DNA of 64,000 nucleotides from WQXF01 sp031553615 (lineage in GTDB: Bacteria; Bacillota; Clostridia; Christensenellales; Aristaeellaceae). The translations under genes were made by a program, and so were the position numbers. Below the pieces are notes generated by a model, which did not search any database, was not told the origin of the DNA, and was given only the letters and a program-made list of their open reading frames with translations. How positions within the stretch are numbered: the stretch's first letter is position 1; every line of letters begins with the position of its first letter. Shown piece by piece: positions 12,784 to 20,558 of the stretch. Location: assembly GCA_031553615.1 (NCBI GenBank), contig JAVBLJ010000005.1, forward strand, positions 1-64,000, in the 5' to 3' direction.

Positions 12784-14012
12784 ACTGGGTGATTTTGGTG
12801 GCCGGTGGACGCGGCGCGCGCATGGGTCTGACGGAAAACAAGGCGTTCGCACCGCTGTTGGGTGCGCCGATGCTGGGCCGTTCGTTGTGCGCACTGGCCG
12901 AGAGCGGCGCTTTCAGCGGCGTGGTTGTGGTGGTAGGGCCGGGGGAGAGGGAGCGCGCCGGGGCGATTGTCGATGCCTGCGCGCCGAGCATCCCGGTTCG
13001 GTTCGCGCAGGGCGGCGAGGATCGTCAAGCCTCGGTGTACAATGGGTTGGCTGAGGTGCCACCCGATGCGGAGTGCATCGCGGTGCACGATGCCGCGCGC
13101 CCGCTGGTAAGCGACGCGGTGATCTGGGCTTGCATGGCCTCGGCGCGCGACTACGGCAGCGGGGTGGCGGCGGTACCGCTCAAGGATACGGTAAAGCGCG
13201 TGGATGCCGAGGGTTTGGTGCGCGATACGCCGCTGCGCGATGAGCTGCGCGCCGTACAGACGCCGCAGGCGTTCCGCGCGGGGCTGCTGCGCAAGGCGCA
13301 CGAGCATGCGCTGAGCGTCGGCCAGCGCGCCACCGACGATGCTGCACTGGTGGAGGCGCTGGGCGTACCGGTGCGGCTGACCCAGGGGGACAACGAGAAC
13401 CTAAAAGTGACCACGCCCGAGGACATTGCGATCGCCGAGGCGATCCTGATGTGGCGGCGAAGGAGGAGCTCGGCCATGAGCAATAACGATCCATCCATCG
13501 AAAAGGCGCAGAGCGCTGTGGCGGAGTTGCCGTTTCGCGTGGGTCAGGGGTACGATGTGCACCGGCTGGTCGAGGGGCGCGAGCTGATCCTGTGCGGCGT
13601 GCATGTGCCCCACGAGCGCGGGTTGCTGGGCCACAGCGATGCGGACGTGGCGGCGCATGCGCTCAGCGATGCACTGCTGGGCGCGGCGGGGCTGGGCGAC
13701 ATCGGGCGGCATTTCCCGGATACCGATCTGGCTTACGCGGGCGCGGATTCGCTCCGGCTGCTGGCCGAGGTGGTGCGCAAGGTGGCGGCGCTCGGCTATG
13801 CGGTGGGCAATGTGGATGTGACCATCGTGGCGCAGCGACCCAAGCTCGCGCCGCACATTCCCGCCATGCAGGACAACTTGGCGCGGGTGTTGGGCATTCC
13901 GCACAAGGCAATCAACGTGAAGGCCACCACCACCGAGCAGCTGGGCTTTGAGGGAGAGGGCGCGGGCATGTCGGCGCAGGCCGCAGCCCTGATCGTGCGA
14001 AGCGGGTCTTGA
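12780..14012 (+). CDS. ispDF: Bifunctional IspD-IspF enzyme of the MEP isoprenoid pathway
   Basis: The 410-aa protein joins two MEP-pathway enzymes. IspD (about 1-230) makes CDP-methylerythritol; VAGGRGARMG, IAVHDAARPLV and AVQTPQAF are visible, as is DRQASVYNGL. After a ~25-residue linker, IspF (about 250-410) makes the cyclodiphosphate; GYDVHRL and LGHSDADVAAHA supply the zinc ligands, and TTTEQLGFEGEGAGM closes the fold. Steps 3 and 5 are fused while step 4 (IspE) is absent, as in other IspDF proteins. It begins at GTG 12780, overlapping rqcP. The promoter of the next gene begins inside its stop codon. Confidence 0.95.
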   Translation: MNWVILVAGGRGARMGLTENKAFAPLLGAPMLGRSLCALAESGAFSGVVVVVGPGERERAGAIVDACAPSIPVRFAQGGEDRQASVYNGLAEVPPDAECIAVHDAARPLVSDAVIWACMASARDYGSGVAAVPLKDTVKRVDAEGLVRDTPLRDELRAVQTPQAFRAGLLRKAHEHALSVGQRATDDAALVEALGVPVRLTQGDNENLKVTTPEDIAIAEAILMWRRRRSSAMSNNDPSIEKAQSAVAELPFRVGQGYDVHRLVEGRELILCGVHVPHERGLLGHSDADVAAHALSDALLGAAGLGDIGRHFPDTDLAYAGADSLRLLAEVVRKVAALGYAVGNVDVTIVAQRPKLAPHIPAMQDNLARVLGIPHKAINVKATTTEQLGFEGEGAGMSAQAAALIVRSGS

Positions 14013-14037
14013 CAAAAGCATCCGCTGCGCATATTAT
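14009..14037 (+). promoter_or_regulatory. Promoter of the T-box-glyS unit
   Basis: TTGACA (14009-14014) and TATTAT (14032-14037) have a 17-bp spacer. The -35 overlaps the TGA stop of ispDF. Confidence 0.85.
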
Positions 14038-14043
14038 ATTGAA

Positions 14044-14200
14044 CAACAATTGTATATGGCGCGCGAGGATGCGGGTGGCGCCGCGGAGCGCGGGGTTGAA
14101 AAGTGGACGGGCGAGGGAATCTCCCGTCAAAAAGGGTGGAACCGCGGAAGAACAACTTTCGTCCCTTTCCGGGCGAGGATTGTTCTTTCGTTTTTCTTTT
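14044..14200 (+). promoter_or_regulatory. T-box riboswitch controlling glyS
   Basis: The canonical T-box motif AGGGTGGAACCGCGG ends at 14147 and would pair with the CCA end of uncharged tRNA. It is preceded by a stem III-like hairpin (14105-14128, GACGGG/CCCGTC). It overlaps a terminator (14148-14155 with 14180-14187) followed by a T-rich tail. Stem I is only about 55 nt (base CAAC 14044-14047 with GTTG 14095-14098), short for a glycine T-box. A GGC triplet in its loop region is a possible specifier. Uncharged tRNA-Gly would favour antitermination and glyS expression. Confidence 0.9.
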
Positions 14201-14233
14201 ATTTCGTTTTCGATTTGGAAAGGGGAGTTTACG

Positions 14234-15625
14234 ATGCCGGTGGAAAAGACCATGGACAAAATCGTTGCGCTGTGCAAGAATCGCGGCTACATCTTTGCGG
14301 GTTCGGAAATCTATGGCGGGTTGGCCAACACCTGGGATTACGGCCCGCTGGGCGTGGAATTCAAGAACAATGTGAAGAAGGCCTGGTGGCGCAAATTTGT
14401 GCAGGAGAGCAAGCACAACGTGGGCGTGGATTGCGCCATATTGATGAATCGCCAGGTCTGGGTGGCTTCCGGCCACGTGGGCAACTTCAACGATCCGCTC
14501 ATGGATTGCAAGGCCTGCAAGGCGCGATTCCGTGCCGATAAGCTGATCGAGGATTTCTCCAACGCCCAGGGCGAGGAGATCGTGGCCGACGGCTGGAGCA
14601 ACGAGCAGATGGAAGGCTTCATTGCCGAAAAGAAAATTCCCTGCCCCACCTGCGGCAAGCACGAGTTCACCGGCATCCGCAAGTTTAACATGATGTTCAA
14701 GACCCATCAGGGCGTGACCGAGGATAGCTCCAATGAGATTTACCTGCGCCCCGAGACCGCCCAGGGCATGTTCGTCAATTTCAAAAACGTGGTGCGCTCC
14801 ACGCGCCGCAAGCTGCCCATGGGTATCTGCCAAATCGGCAAATCGTTCCGCAACGAGATCACGCCCGGCAACTTCACCTTCCGCACCCGCGAGTTTGAGC
14901 AGATGGAGATGGAATTCTTCTGCAAGCCCGGCGAGGATCTCGAATGGTTCGCCTACTGGCGCGGCTTCTGCCGCGATTTCCTGACCAACCTGGGCCTCAC
15001 GCCCGGGAACATGCGCCTTCGCGACCATTCTGCCGACGAGCTTTCCTTCTATTCGAAGGCGACCACCGACATCGAGTTTCTGTTCCCGTTTGGCTGGGGC
15101 GAGCTTTGGGGCATTGCCGACCGCACCGATTACGATTTGAAGCAGCACCAGCAGCATGCGGGCGAGAACATGGAGTACCTCGACCCCATCACCAACGAGA
15201 AGTACGTGCCCTACGTGGTTGAGCCCGCGGTGGGCGTGGACCGAATGGCGCTGGCCTTCCTCTGCGATGCGTACGACGAGGAGGAGATCGCCGAGGGCGA
15301 CACCCGCGTGGTGCTGCACCTGCACCCGGCGCTTGCGCCCTACAAGGTATCGGTGCTGCCGCTGCAGAAGAACAAGCTGGGCGAGCTGGCCACCTCGGTT
15401 TACGATAAGCTGGCCAAGCAGTTCTCGGTGGAGTACGACGACACCGGCTCCATCGGCAAGCGCTACCGTCGCGCCGACGAAATCGGCACGCCGATGTGCG
15501 TGACCGTCGATTTTGACACGCTGGAGAAGGGCATCGTCACCGTGCGCGATCGCGACACCATGAAGCAGGATTTTGTGCACGTGGACGATTTAGCCGCCTA
15601 CATCGCGCAGAAAATCGAGTTCTAA
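14234..15625 (+). CDS. glyS: Glycyl-tRNA synthetase, dimeric (alpha2) type
   Basis: The 463-aa enzyme charges tRNA-Gly. Class II motifs are visible: YGPLGVEFKNN near the start (motif 1 region), a zinc-ribbon-like CKACKARFRADK…CPTCGKHEF, motif 2 FRNEITPGNFTFRTREFEQM, and motif 3 PAVGVDRMALAFL, followed by an anticodon-binding domain. It is the single-chain eukaryote/archaea-like form, not the alpha2-beta2 GlyQS form used by Bacillus. ATG 14234 is chosen for its AAAGGGGAG site; the frame is open upstream but covers the T-box. Expression is set by that T-box. Confidence 0.97.
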   Translation: MPVEKTMDKIVALCKNRGYIFAGSEIYGGLANTWDYGPLGVEFKNNVKKAWWRKFVQESKHNVGVDCAILMNRQVWVASGHVGNFNDPLMDCKACKARFRADKLIEDFSNAQGEEIVADGWSNEQMEGFIAEKKIPCPTCGKHEFTGIRKFNMMFKTHQGVTEDSSNEIYLRPETAQGMFVNFKNVVRSTRRKLPMGICQIGKSFRNEITPGNFTFRTREFEQMEMEFFCKPGEDLEWFAYWRGFCRDFLTNLGLTPGNMRLRDHSADELSFYSKATTDIEFLFPFGWGELWGIADRTDYDLKQHQQHAGENMEYLDPITNEKYVPYVVEPAVGVDRMALAFLCDAYDEEEIAEGDTRVVLHLHPALAPYKVSVLPLQKNKLGELATSVYDKLAKQFSVEYDDTGSIGKRYRRADEIGTPMCVTVDFDTLEKGIVTVRDRDTMKQDFVHVDDLAAYIAQKIEF

Positions 15626-15674
15626 AAACGAATTTGCAAAATCCAGAAGGAATTTCCTAAAACCAGTTTTGACG

Positions 15675-15703
15675 ATTGCATGGCGCGGACACCTGTGATA
15701 CAA
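15675..15703 (+). promoter_or_regulatory. Promoter of the rimO operon
   Basis: TTGCAT (15675-15680) and TACAAT (15698-15703), 17-bp spacer. A ~165-nt structured leader follows before rimO. Confidence 0.6.
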
Positions 15704-15802
15704 TGGGGGAGCGACGAAAACGTACGTTCTCGTTATTGGGCAAAAAAGCGGGCGTCCGCGCCGTGCTTTGCTCCCGTTGGAGGCATAAATCCTCCGGGCG
15801 AG

Positions 15803-15854
15803 CGTACATATTTCCCGGAACGGGAGCGGACGTACATAATTCCCGGAACGGGAG
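15803..15854 (+). repeat. Two direct repeats, each a small hairpin, in the rimO leader
   Basis: Bases 15803-15826 and 15831-15854 differ at a single position and have a 28-bp period. Each contains a CCCG-GAA-CGGG hairpin. Just upstream (about 15774-15800) is another stem, GGAGG/CCTCC. The second repeat ends about 20 bp before the proposed rimO start. Confidence 0.8.
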
Positions 15855-15873
15855 TTGGAAGAAGGGCAACATA

Positions 15874-17190
15874 TTGGCGGAGCATGTAGGCGTTGTATCG
15901 CTGGGCTGCAGCAAAAACCGCGTCGATACCGAGCAGATGCTGGGGCTGCTGGCAGAGGCGGGATACACGATAGAACCCGATCCGGCGAGGGCCGAGATCA
16001 TCATCGTCAACACCTGTGGGTTCATCGAACCCGCGAAGCAGGAATCCATCGACTCCATATTGGAGATGGCGCAATACAAGCAGAGCGGACGCTGCCGTCT
16101 GCTGCTGGTGACCGGCTGCCTTTCCCAGCGCTACGGCGGCGATCTGCGCGCCGAGATGCCCGAGATTGACGGCATGCTGGGTGTGGGCCAGTACGATAAG
16201 CTGCTGGAGATGATCGCGGGCGCGGGCCGGGGCGAAAGGCCGCTCTACGCGGTGCCATGCAACGACTTTTTAGAAAGCGATCGCGTGCTGACCACGCCGG
16301 AATACAGCGCGTACGTGAAGATTGGCGATGGCTGCGACAACCGCTGCAGCTACTGCGCGATCCCGCTCATTCGCGGGGGCTACCGCTCGCGGCCCTTGGA
16401 CGACATCGTGGGCGAAGTGCGGCGGCTGACGGCGCGTGGCGTGAAGGAGATCACGCTGATTTCGCAGGACACGACGCGTTTTGGCACCGATTGGAGCGGG
16501 GGCGCGAGCCAACTGCCTGCGCTGTTGCGCGAGGTGGCGGCGCTGCCCGGCGTGGAATGGCTGCGCACGCTGTATTGCTACCCGGCGCGGGTGGATGAAG
16601 CGCTGCTCGATACCATGATGGCGCTGCCCAACGTGTGCGGATACATCGATCTGCCGATCCAGCACATCGTGCCCCGCCTGCTGACCGCCATGAACCGGCA
16701 CGGCACCGCCGAGCACATCCGCCGCATGGTGCGGGCTATTCACCAGCGGGGCATGGCGCTACGCACCTCCATCATCGTCGGGTTCCCCGGCGAGACCGAG
16801 GCCGATTTTGAGGAGTTGCTGGCCTTCGTGCAGGAGGCGCGCTTCGACCGGCTGGGCGCGTTCGCCTTCTCGCCGGAGGAGGATACCCGCGCCGCTGAGA
16901 TGCCCGACCAGGTTCCGGAGGAGGTCAAGCAGGCGCGGCTCGATCGACTCATGGCCCTGCAGCAGGGGATTTCCGTCGAAAGCAACGCGCGCCGGGTGGG
17001 CTCGACCTGCCGCGTGCTGATCGAAGGCAAGGGCACGGACGGGCTGTACGTGGGCCGATCGGCCTGGGAGGCCCCGGAGATCGACGGAAAAATCCTGTTC
17101 CGCTCACCGAATCCGCTGAAGCCCGGCGACGAGGCGACGGTGCGCATCACCGCCGCGCAGACTTACGATCTGATAGGAGAAGCGCTATGA
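15874..17190 (+). CDS. rimO: Ribosomal protein S12 methylthiotransferase RimO
   Basis: RimO adds a methylthio group to Asp of ribosomal protein S12. The N-terminal UPF0004 domain (about 1-125) has VVSLGCSKNRVDTEQM, VNTCGF and TGCLSQR, the three cysteines of the second Fe-S cluster. The radical SAM domain follows with CDNRCSYCAIPLIRGGYRSR (CxxxCxxC), and a TRAM domain ends the protein. Start TTG 15874 (438 aa) is preferred because it leaves a family-sized protein and follows a GAAGAAGGG site. The frame is open upstream to 15676, but that stretch is the repeat-containing leader. The stop overlaps the pgsA ATG. Confidence 0.95.
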   Translation: MAEHVGVVSLGCSKNRVDTEQMLGLLAEAGYTIEPDPARAEIIIVNTCGFIEPAKQESIDSILEMAQYKQSGRCRLLLVTGCLSQRYGGDLRAEMPEIDGMLGVGQYDKLLEMIAGAGRGERPLYAVPCNDFLESDRVLTTPEYSAYVKIGDGCDNRCSYCAIPLIRGGYRSRPLDDIVGEVRRLTARGVKEITLISQDTTRFGTDWSGGASQLPALLREVAALPGVEWLRTLYCYPARVDEALLDTMMALPNVCGYIDLPIQHIVPRLLTAMNRHGTAEHIRRMVRAIHQRGMALRTSIIVGFPGETEADFEELLAFVQEARFDRLGAFAFSPEEDTRAAEMPDQVPEEVKQARLDRLMALQQGISVESNARRVGSTCRVLIEGKGTDGLYVGRSAWEAPEIDGKILFRSPNPLKPGDEATVRITAAQTYDLIGEAL

Positions 17191-17744
17191 ATTTGCCTAA
17201 CAAGCTGACCTTGCTCCGCATCGCGCTGGTGCCCGTGTACCTCATCCTGCAATCCCTCAATGCGCAATGGGTGCACTGGATTGCGCTGATCGTGTTCTTC
17301 GTGGCCGCGATGACCGACCTGATCGATGGCCGCTTGGCGCGGGCGCGCGGCCTGGTGACCAACTTCGGCAAGTTCATGGACCCCATCGCGGATAAGCTGC
17401 TGGTAATCCCTGCGGCGGTGCTCATGGTCGCGCAGGGTCAGCTGATGCCTGTATGGATGTGCATCGTGTGGGTGGCGCGGGAATTCGTCGTGTCCGGTTT
17501 GCGGATGGTGGCGGTGGAGCGCGGGCTGGTCATCCCGGCCGGAATGTGGGGCAAGATCAAGACCGTACTGCAAATGATCGCGCTGATGATGCTGACGGTC
17601 AACCTGCCCGGATTGCGGGTGCTTACGACCATCGTGCTCTATGCGGCCACGCTGCTAACGCTGGTTAGCGCGGTGCTATACGTGTGGGAGGGGCGCGCGG
17701 TGCTCCGAGAATCGCCCGCTTCCAATAAGGGGGCAGGGCTGTGA
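17187..17744 (+). CDS. pgsA: CDP-diacylglycerol-glycerol-3-phosphate 3-phosphatidyltransferase
   Basis: This 185-aa inner-membrane enzyme makes phosphatidylglycerol phosphate, the first committed step to phosphatidylglycerol. The CDP-alcohol phosphotransferase signature is intact (DGRLARARGLVTNFGKFMD, with further Asp in PIAD). About five membrane segments are predicted. It overlaps rimO upstream (ATGA) and cinA downstream (GTGA), so the three genes are translated as a coupled unit. A second CDP-alcohol phosphatidyltransferase gene lies at 40589-41152. Confidence 0.93.
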   Translation: MNLPNKLTLLRIALVPVYLILQSLNAQWVHWIALIVFFVAAMTDLIDGRLARARGLVTNFGKFMDPIADKLLVIPAAVLMVAQGQLMPVWMCIVWVAREFVVSGLRMVAVERGLVIPAGMWGKIKTVLQMIALMMLTVNLPGLRVLTTIVLYAATLLTLVSAVLYVWEGRAVLRESPASNKGAGL

Positions 17745-19003
17745 TCGCTGAAATCCTCTGCATTGGCACCGAGCTTTTGCTGGGGCAGATCGTCAATACC
17801 GATGCGCAATACCTCTCGCGCGAGCTGGCGGCGTTGGGCATCAGCGTGCACCATCACACCACCGTGGGCGACAACCCGGCGCGGGCCGAGGCTGCGCTGA
17901 AGCTGGCGCTCAGCCGCGCCGATATTGTGATCACCAGCGGCGGCTTGGGCCCTACGGAGGACGACCTGAGCAAGGAGATCGTTGCCGCGTACTTCGGGTT
18001 GCCCATGGAGCTCGACCCGCTCTCGCTGGAGGCGATTGAGCGATTCTTTGCCGGGCTGCACCGCGAGATGTCACCCAACAACCGCAAGCAGGCCTGTTTT
18101 GCCCGTGGGGCGATCATACTGCCCAACGAGCGGGGCACCGCACCGGGCTGCATCGTGGAGCAGGGCGGGAAATGCGTGATTCAGTTGCCCGGGCCGCCCC
18201 GTGAGCTCAAGCACATGTTTGCCGCCTTTGTTGCGCCCTACCTGCGCGGCAAGATTTCGGGCAGCATTACCTCGCGGTACCTGCGAATTTTCGGTATGGG
18301 CGAATCCGAGGTCGAGACACGCATCCGCGATTTGATCGAGGCGCAGGCCGACGCGAAGCCCGGTGAGCCTGCGGTGACGATCGCGCCCTACTGCAGCCTG
18401 GGCGAGGTGCAGCTGCGGGTGACCGCGCTGGCGGAAACGCCCGAGGCAGCGCATGCTGCCATCGCGCCTGTCGAGGCCACGCTGCTGGATCGGCTGGGCG
18501 CGGTGGTGTATGCGGTGAGCGATACCGCCGAGGATAGCTTAGCCCACTATGCGGTGGAAGCGCTGCTGGAAGCGGTCAAGACGGTGGCGGTAGCCGAATC
18601 GTGCACGGGCGGCTTGGTCGCCGCTTCGCTGGTAGAGGTTCCGGGCGTATCGGCGGCGCTGATGGAAGGCCAGGTCACGTATTCGAACGCGGCGAAGGTG
18701 CGCTGCCTGGGCGTATCGGAGCAGGTGCTGGCGGCGCACGGCGCAGTTAGCGAGCAGACGGCTCGGGGGATGGCTGAGGGCTTGCGCGCGCGGGCGGGGG
18801 TGGACATTGCGATCGCCACCACCGGCATTGCCGGGCCGGACGGCGGCACGCCGGAGAAGCCGGTGGGGCTGGTCTACGTGGCAGCGGCGACGGCCCAGGG
18901 CACGCAGGTGACCGAACTGCGCCTGCGGGGCGAGCGCGACCGCATTCGCGCCATGGCGACGCTGCACGCCCTCAACGCCATCCGACTGGCGGCGCGGGCA
19001 TAA
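17741..19003 (+). CDS. cinA: CinA-family protein (nicotinamide-nucleotide amidase)
   Basis: The 420-aa protein has an N-terminal MoCF-like domain (about 1-170; TSGGLGPTEDDLSKE) and a C-terminal CinA/PncC domain (about 255-415; VAVAESCTGGLVAASL and TTGIAGPDGGTPEKPVG) that deamidates nicotinamide mononucleotide. In related bacteria it is co-transcribed with recA and linked to competence. GTG start overlaps the pgsA stop. Confidence 0.95.
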   Translation: MIAEILCIGTELLLGQIVNTDAQYLSRELAALGISVHHHTTVGDNPARAEAALKLALSRADIVITSGGLGPTEDDLSKEIVAAYFGLPMELDPLSLEAIERFFAGLHREMSPNNRKQACFARGAIILPNERGTAPGCIVEQGGKCVIQLPGPPRELKHMFAAFVAPYLRGKISGSITSRYLRIFGMGESEVETRIRDLIEAQADAKPGEPAVTIAPYCSLGEVQLRVTALAETPEAAHAAIAPVEATLLDRLGAVVYAVSDTAEDSLAHYAVEALLEAVKTVAVAESCTGGLVAASLVEVPGVSAALMEGQVTYSNAAKVRCLGVSEQVLAAHGAVSEQTARGMAEGLRARAGVDIAIATTGIAGPDGGTPEKPVGLVYVAAATAQGTQVTELRLRGERDRIRAMATLHALNAIRLAARA

Positions 19004-19170
19004 CGCAAACAGACCGAGGGTCGCGAATGAAACTGCAACCATGACGAACGGCAATCCAACCGCGAACGCATTCAGCGCGGCGGCGCACCTATTATAGACG
19101 CACCTCAGACGCACATCGAGCCACATCATAAAGCCACTGCCGGGAAAACACCCGGGGAAAGAAGGAGCAC

Positions 19171-20280
19171 ATGGCAGCTGAGAAGACCACCAAGCGCGCG
19201 GCCGAGGCCGAGGGCAAGGCGAACGACGAACGCAAGAAGGCGTTGGACGCGGCACTGGCCAGCATCGAGAAGCAGTTTGGCAAGGGCGCGCTCATGAAGC
19301 TGGGCGAGAAGGGCGCGCAGAACGACATTCAGGTGATCTCCACCGGGTGCCTCGATCTGGACATCGCGCTGGGGGTGGGCGGTATCCCGCGCGGCCGCAT
19401 TATCGAAGTGTTTGGTCCGGAATCCTCCGGTAAAACCACGGTAGCGCTGCACGTGGTCGCCGAGGCGCAAAAGATCGGAGGCACCGCCGCGTTCATCGAC
19501 GCGGAGCATGCGCTCGACCCGGCCTACGCGCAGAAGCTGGGTGTCAACATCGACGAACTCTACGTCTCCCAGCCCGATACGGGCGAGCAAGCGCTGGAGA
19601 TTTGCGAAGCGCTGGTGCGCTCCGGGGCCATCGACATCGTGGTGATCGACTCGGTAGCGGCGCTGGTGCCCAAGGCCGAAATCGACGGCGAGATGGGGGA
19701 TTCCTTCGTGGGCCTGCAGGCCCGCCTGATGTCGCAGGCGCTGCGCAAGCTGACCGGCGTGATCAACAAGACCAACGCCACCTGCATCTTTATCAACCAG
19801 CTGCGCGAAAAGGTGGGCGTGATGTACGGCAGCCCGGAGACCACGCCGGGCGGCCGCGCGTTGAAGTTCTATGCCTCGGTGCGCCTGGACATCCGCCGCG
19901 GCGAGCAGCTCAAGAACGGCGCGGAGGTGCTGGGCAATCGCACCAAGGCCAAGGTGGTTAAGAACAAGGTGGCGCCGCCCTTCCGCATAGCCGAATTCGA
20001 TATCCTCTACGGCGTGGGCATCTCCAAAGAAGGAAGCCTGCTCGATATGGCCGTGACACGCGATATTATTCACAAGAGCGGCGCATGGTTCAGCTACAAC
20101 GATCAGCGCATTGGCCAAGGCCGTGAAAATGCGCGCAATTACCTGCGCGACAACCCTGCGGTCGCCGAGGAGATCGACACGATCATCCGCGCCGCGCTGC
20201 GCGCGGGAAAAATCGAGGGCAAGCTGGAGACCGAAGCCGACGATGGCTCTGCGTCCACGGCCGACACTGCCGAGGAATAA
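19171..20280 (+). CDS. recA: Recombinase RecA
   Basis: This 369-aa protein is RecA: Walker A GPESSGKTT, Walker B VVIDSVAALVP, loop L1 EIDGEMGDSFVGLQAR, loop L2 region REKVGVMYGSPETTPGGRAL, and an acidic C-terminal tail (EADDGSASTADTAEE). It forms filaments on single-stranded DNA for strand exchange and triggers LexA self-cleavage. AAGAAGGAG precedes the ATG. A GAAC-like half-site lies upstream near 19062, but I cannot call a full SOS box. No recX follows. Confidence 0.98.
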   Translation: MAAEKTTKRAAEAEGKANDERKKALDAALASIEKQFGKGALMKLGEKGAQNDIQVISTGCLDLDIALGVGGIPRGRIIEVFGPESSGKTTVALHVVAEAQKIGGTAAFIDAEHALDPAYAQKLGVNIDELYVSQPDTGEQALEICEALVRSGAIDIVVIDSVAALVPKAEIDGEMGDSFVGLQARLMSQALRKLTGVINKTNATCIFINQLREKVGVMYGSPETTPGGRALKFYASVRLDIRRGEQLKNGAEVLGNRTKAKVVKNKVAPPFRIAEFDILYGVGISKEGSLLDMAVTRDIIHKSGAWFSYNDQRIGQGRENARNYLRDNPAVAEEIDTIIRAALRAGKIEGKLETEADDGSASTADTAEE

Positions 20281-20313
20281 CGCCGGGGAAGGGCGCTGGA
20301 AAACAGCAAGATT

Positions 20314-20357
20314 GAGCCGCATGGTGATGCGCCTGAGAGGGCAGCCGGCGGCTTTTT
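20314..20357 (+). terminator. Terminator after recA
   Basis: A 7-bp GC stem (20314-20320 with 20348-20354, last pair G-U) with a long loop ends in a T-run to 20357. Confidence 0.55.
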
Positions 20358-20409
20358 CATGGGCTCTGTTACGCAAAGAAGTTACGTGCTGGCTCATGAA
20401 ACCTTTGAC

Positions 20410-20438
20410 TTGACAGCGGACAATCATATCGTTATAAT
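20410..20438 (+). promoter_or_regulatory. Consensus sigma-A promoter of rny
   Basis: TTGACA (20410-20415) and TATAAT (20433-20438) with a 17-bp spacer, a perfect match to consensus. The ~115-nt leader carries two hairpins (20487-20505 and 20511-20526) before the ribosome binding site. Confidence 0.92.
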
Positions 20439-20558
20439 ACATGCGATACATAAGGATTTCTAGGCGTTGTGGCTGGGAAAGCTTTCGAACCAACCTGTTG
20501 GGTTCCCTCGCCGGGTGGAAGCCCGGACGATTCATTATAGAAGGAGAGGATTTTCACA

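Noticed and set aside
14009..14233. N-terminal extension of glyS up to 14009
   Set aside because: The open frame runs through the promoter and T-box; the real start at 14234 has a strong ribosome binding site.
13796..15580. A 594-codon open frame antisense to ispDF and glyS
   Set aside because: Same cause; it crosses the T-box and has no ribosome binding site or protein family character.
19021..19170. SOS (LexA) box upstream of recA
   Set aside because: Only a GAAC-like half-site near 19062 with an imperfect partner; not enough to call.
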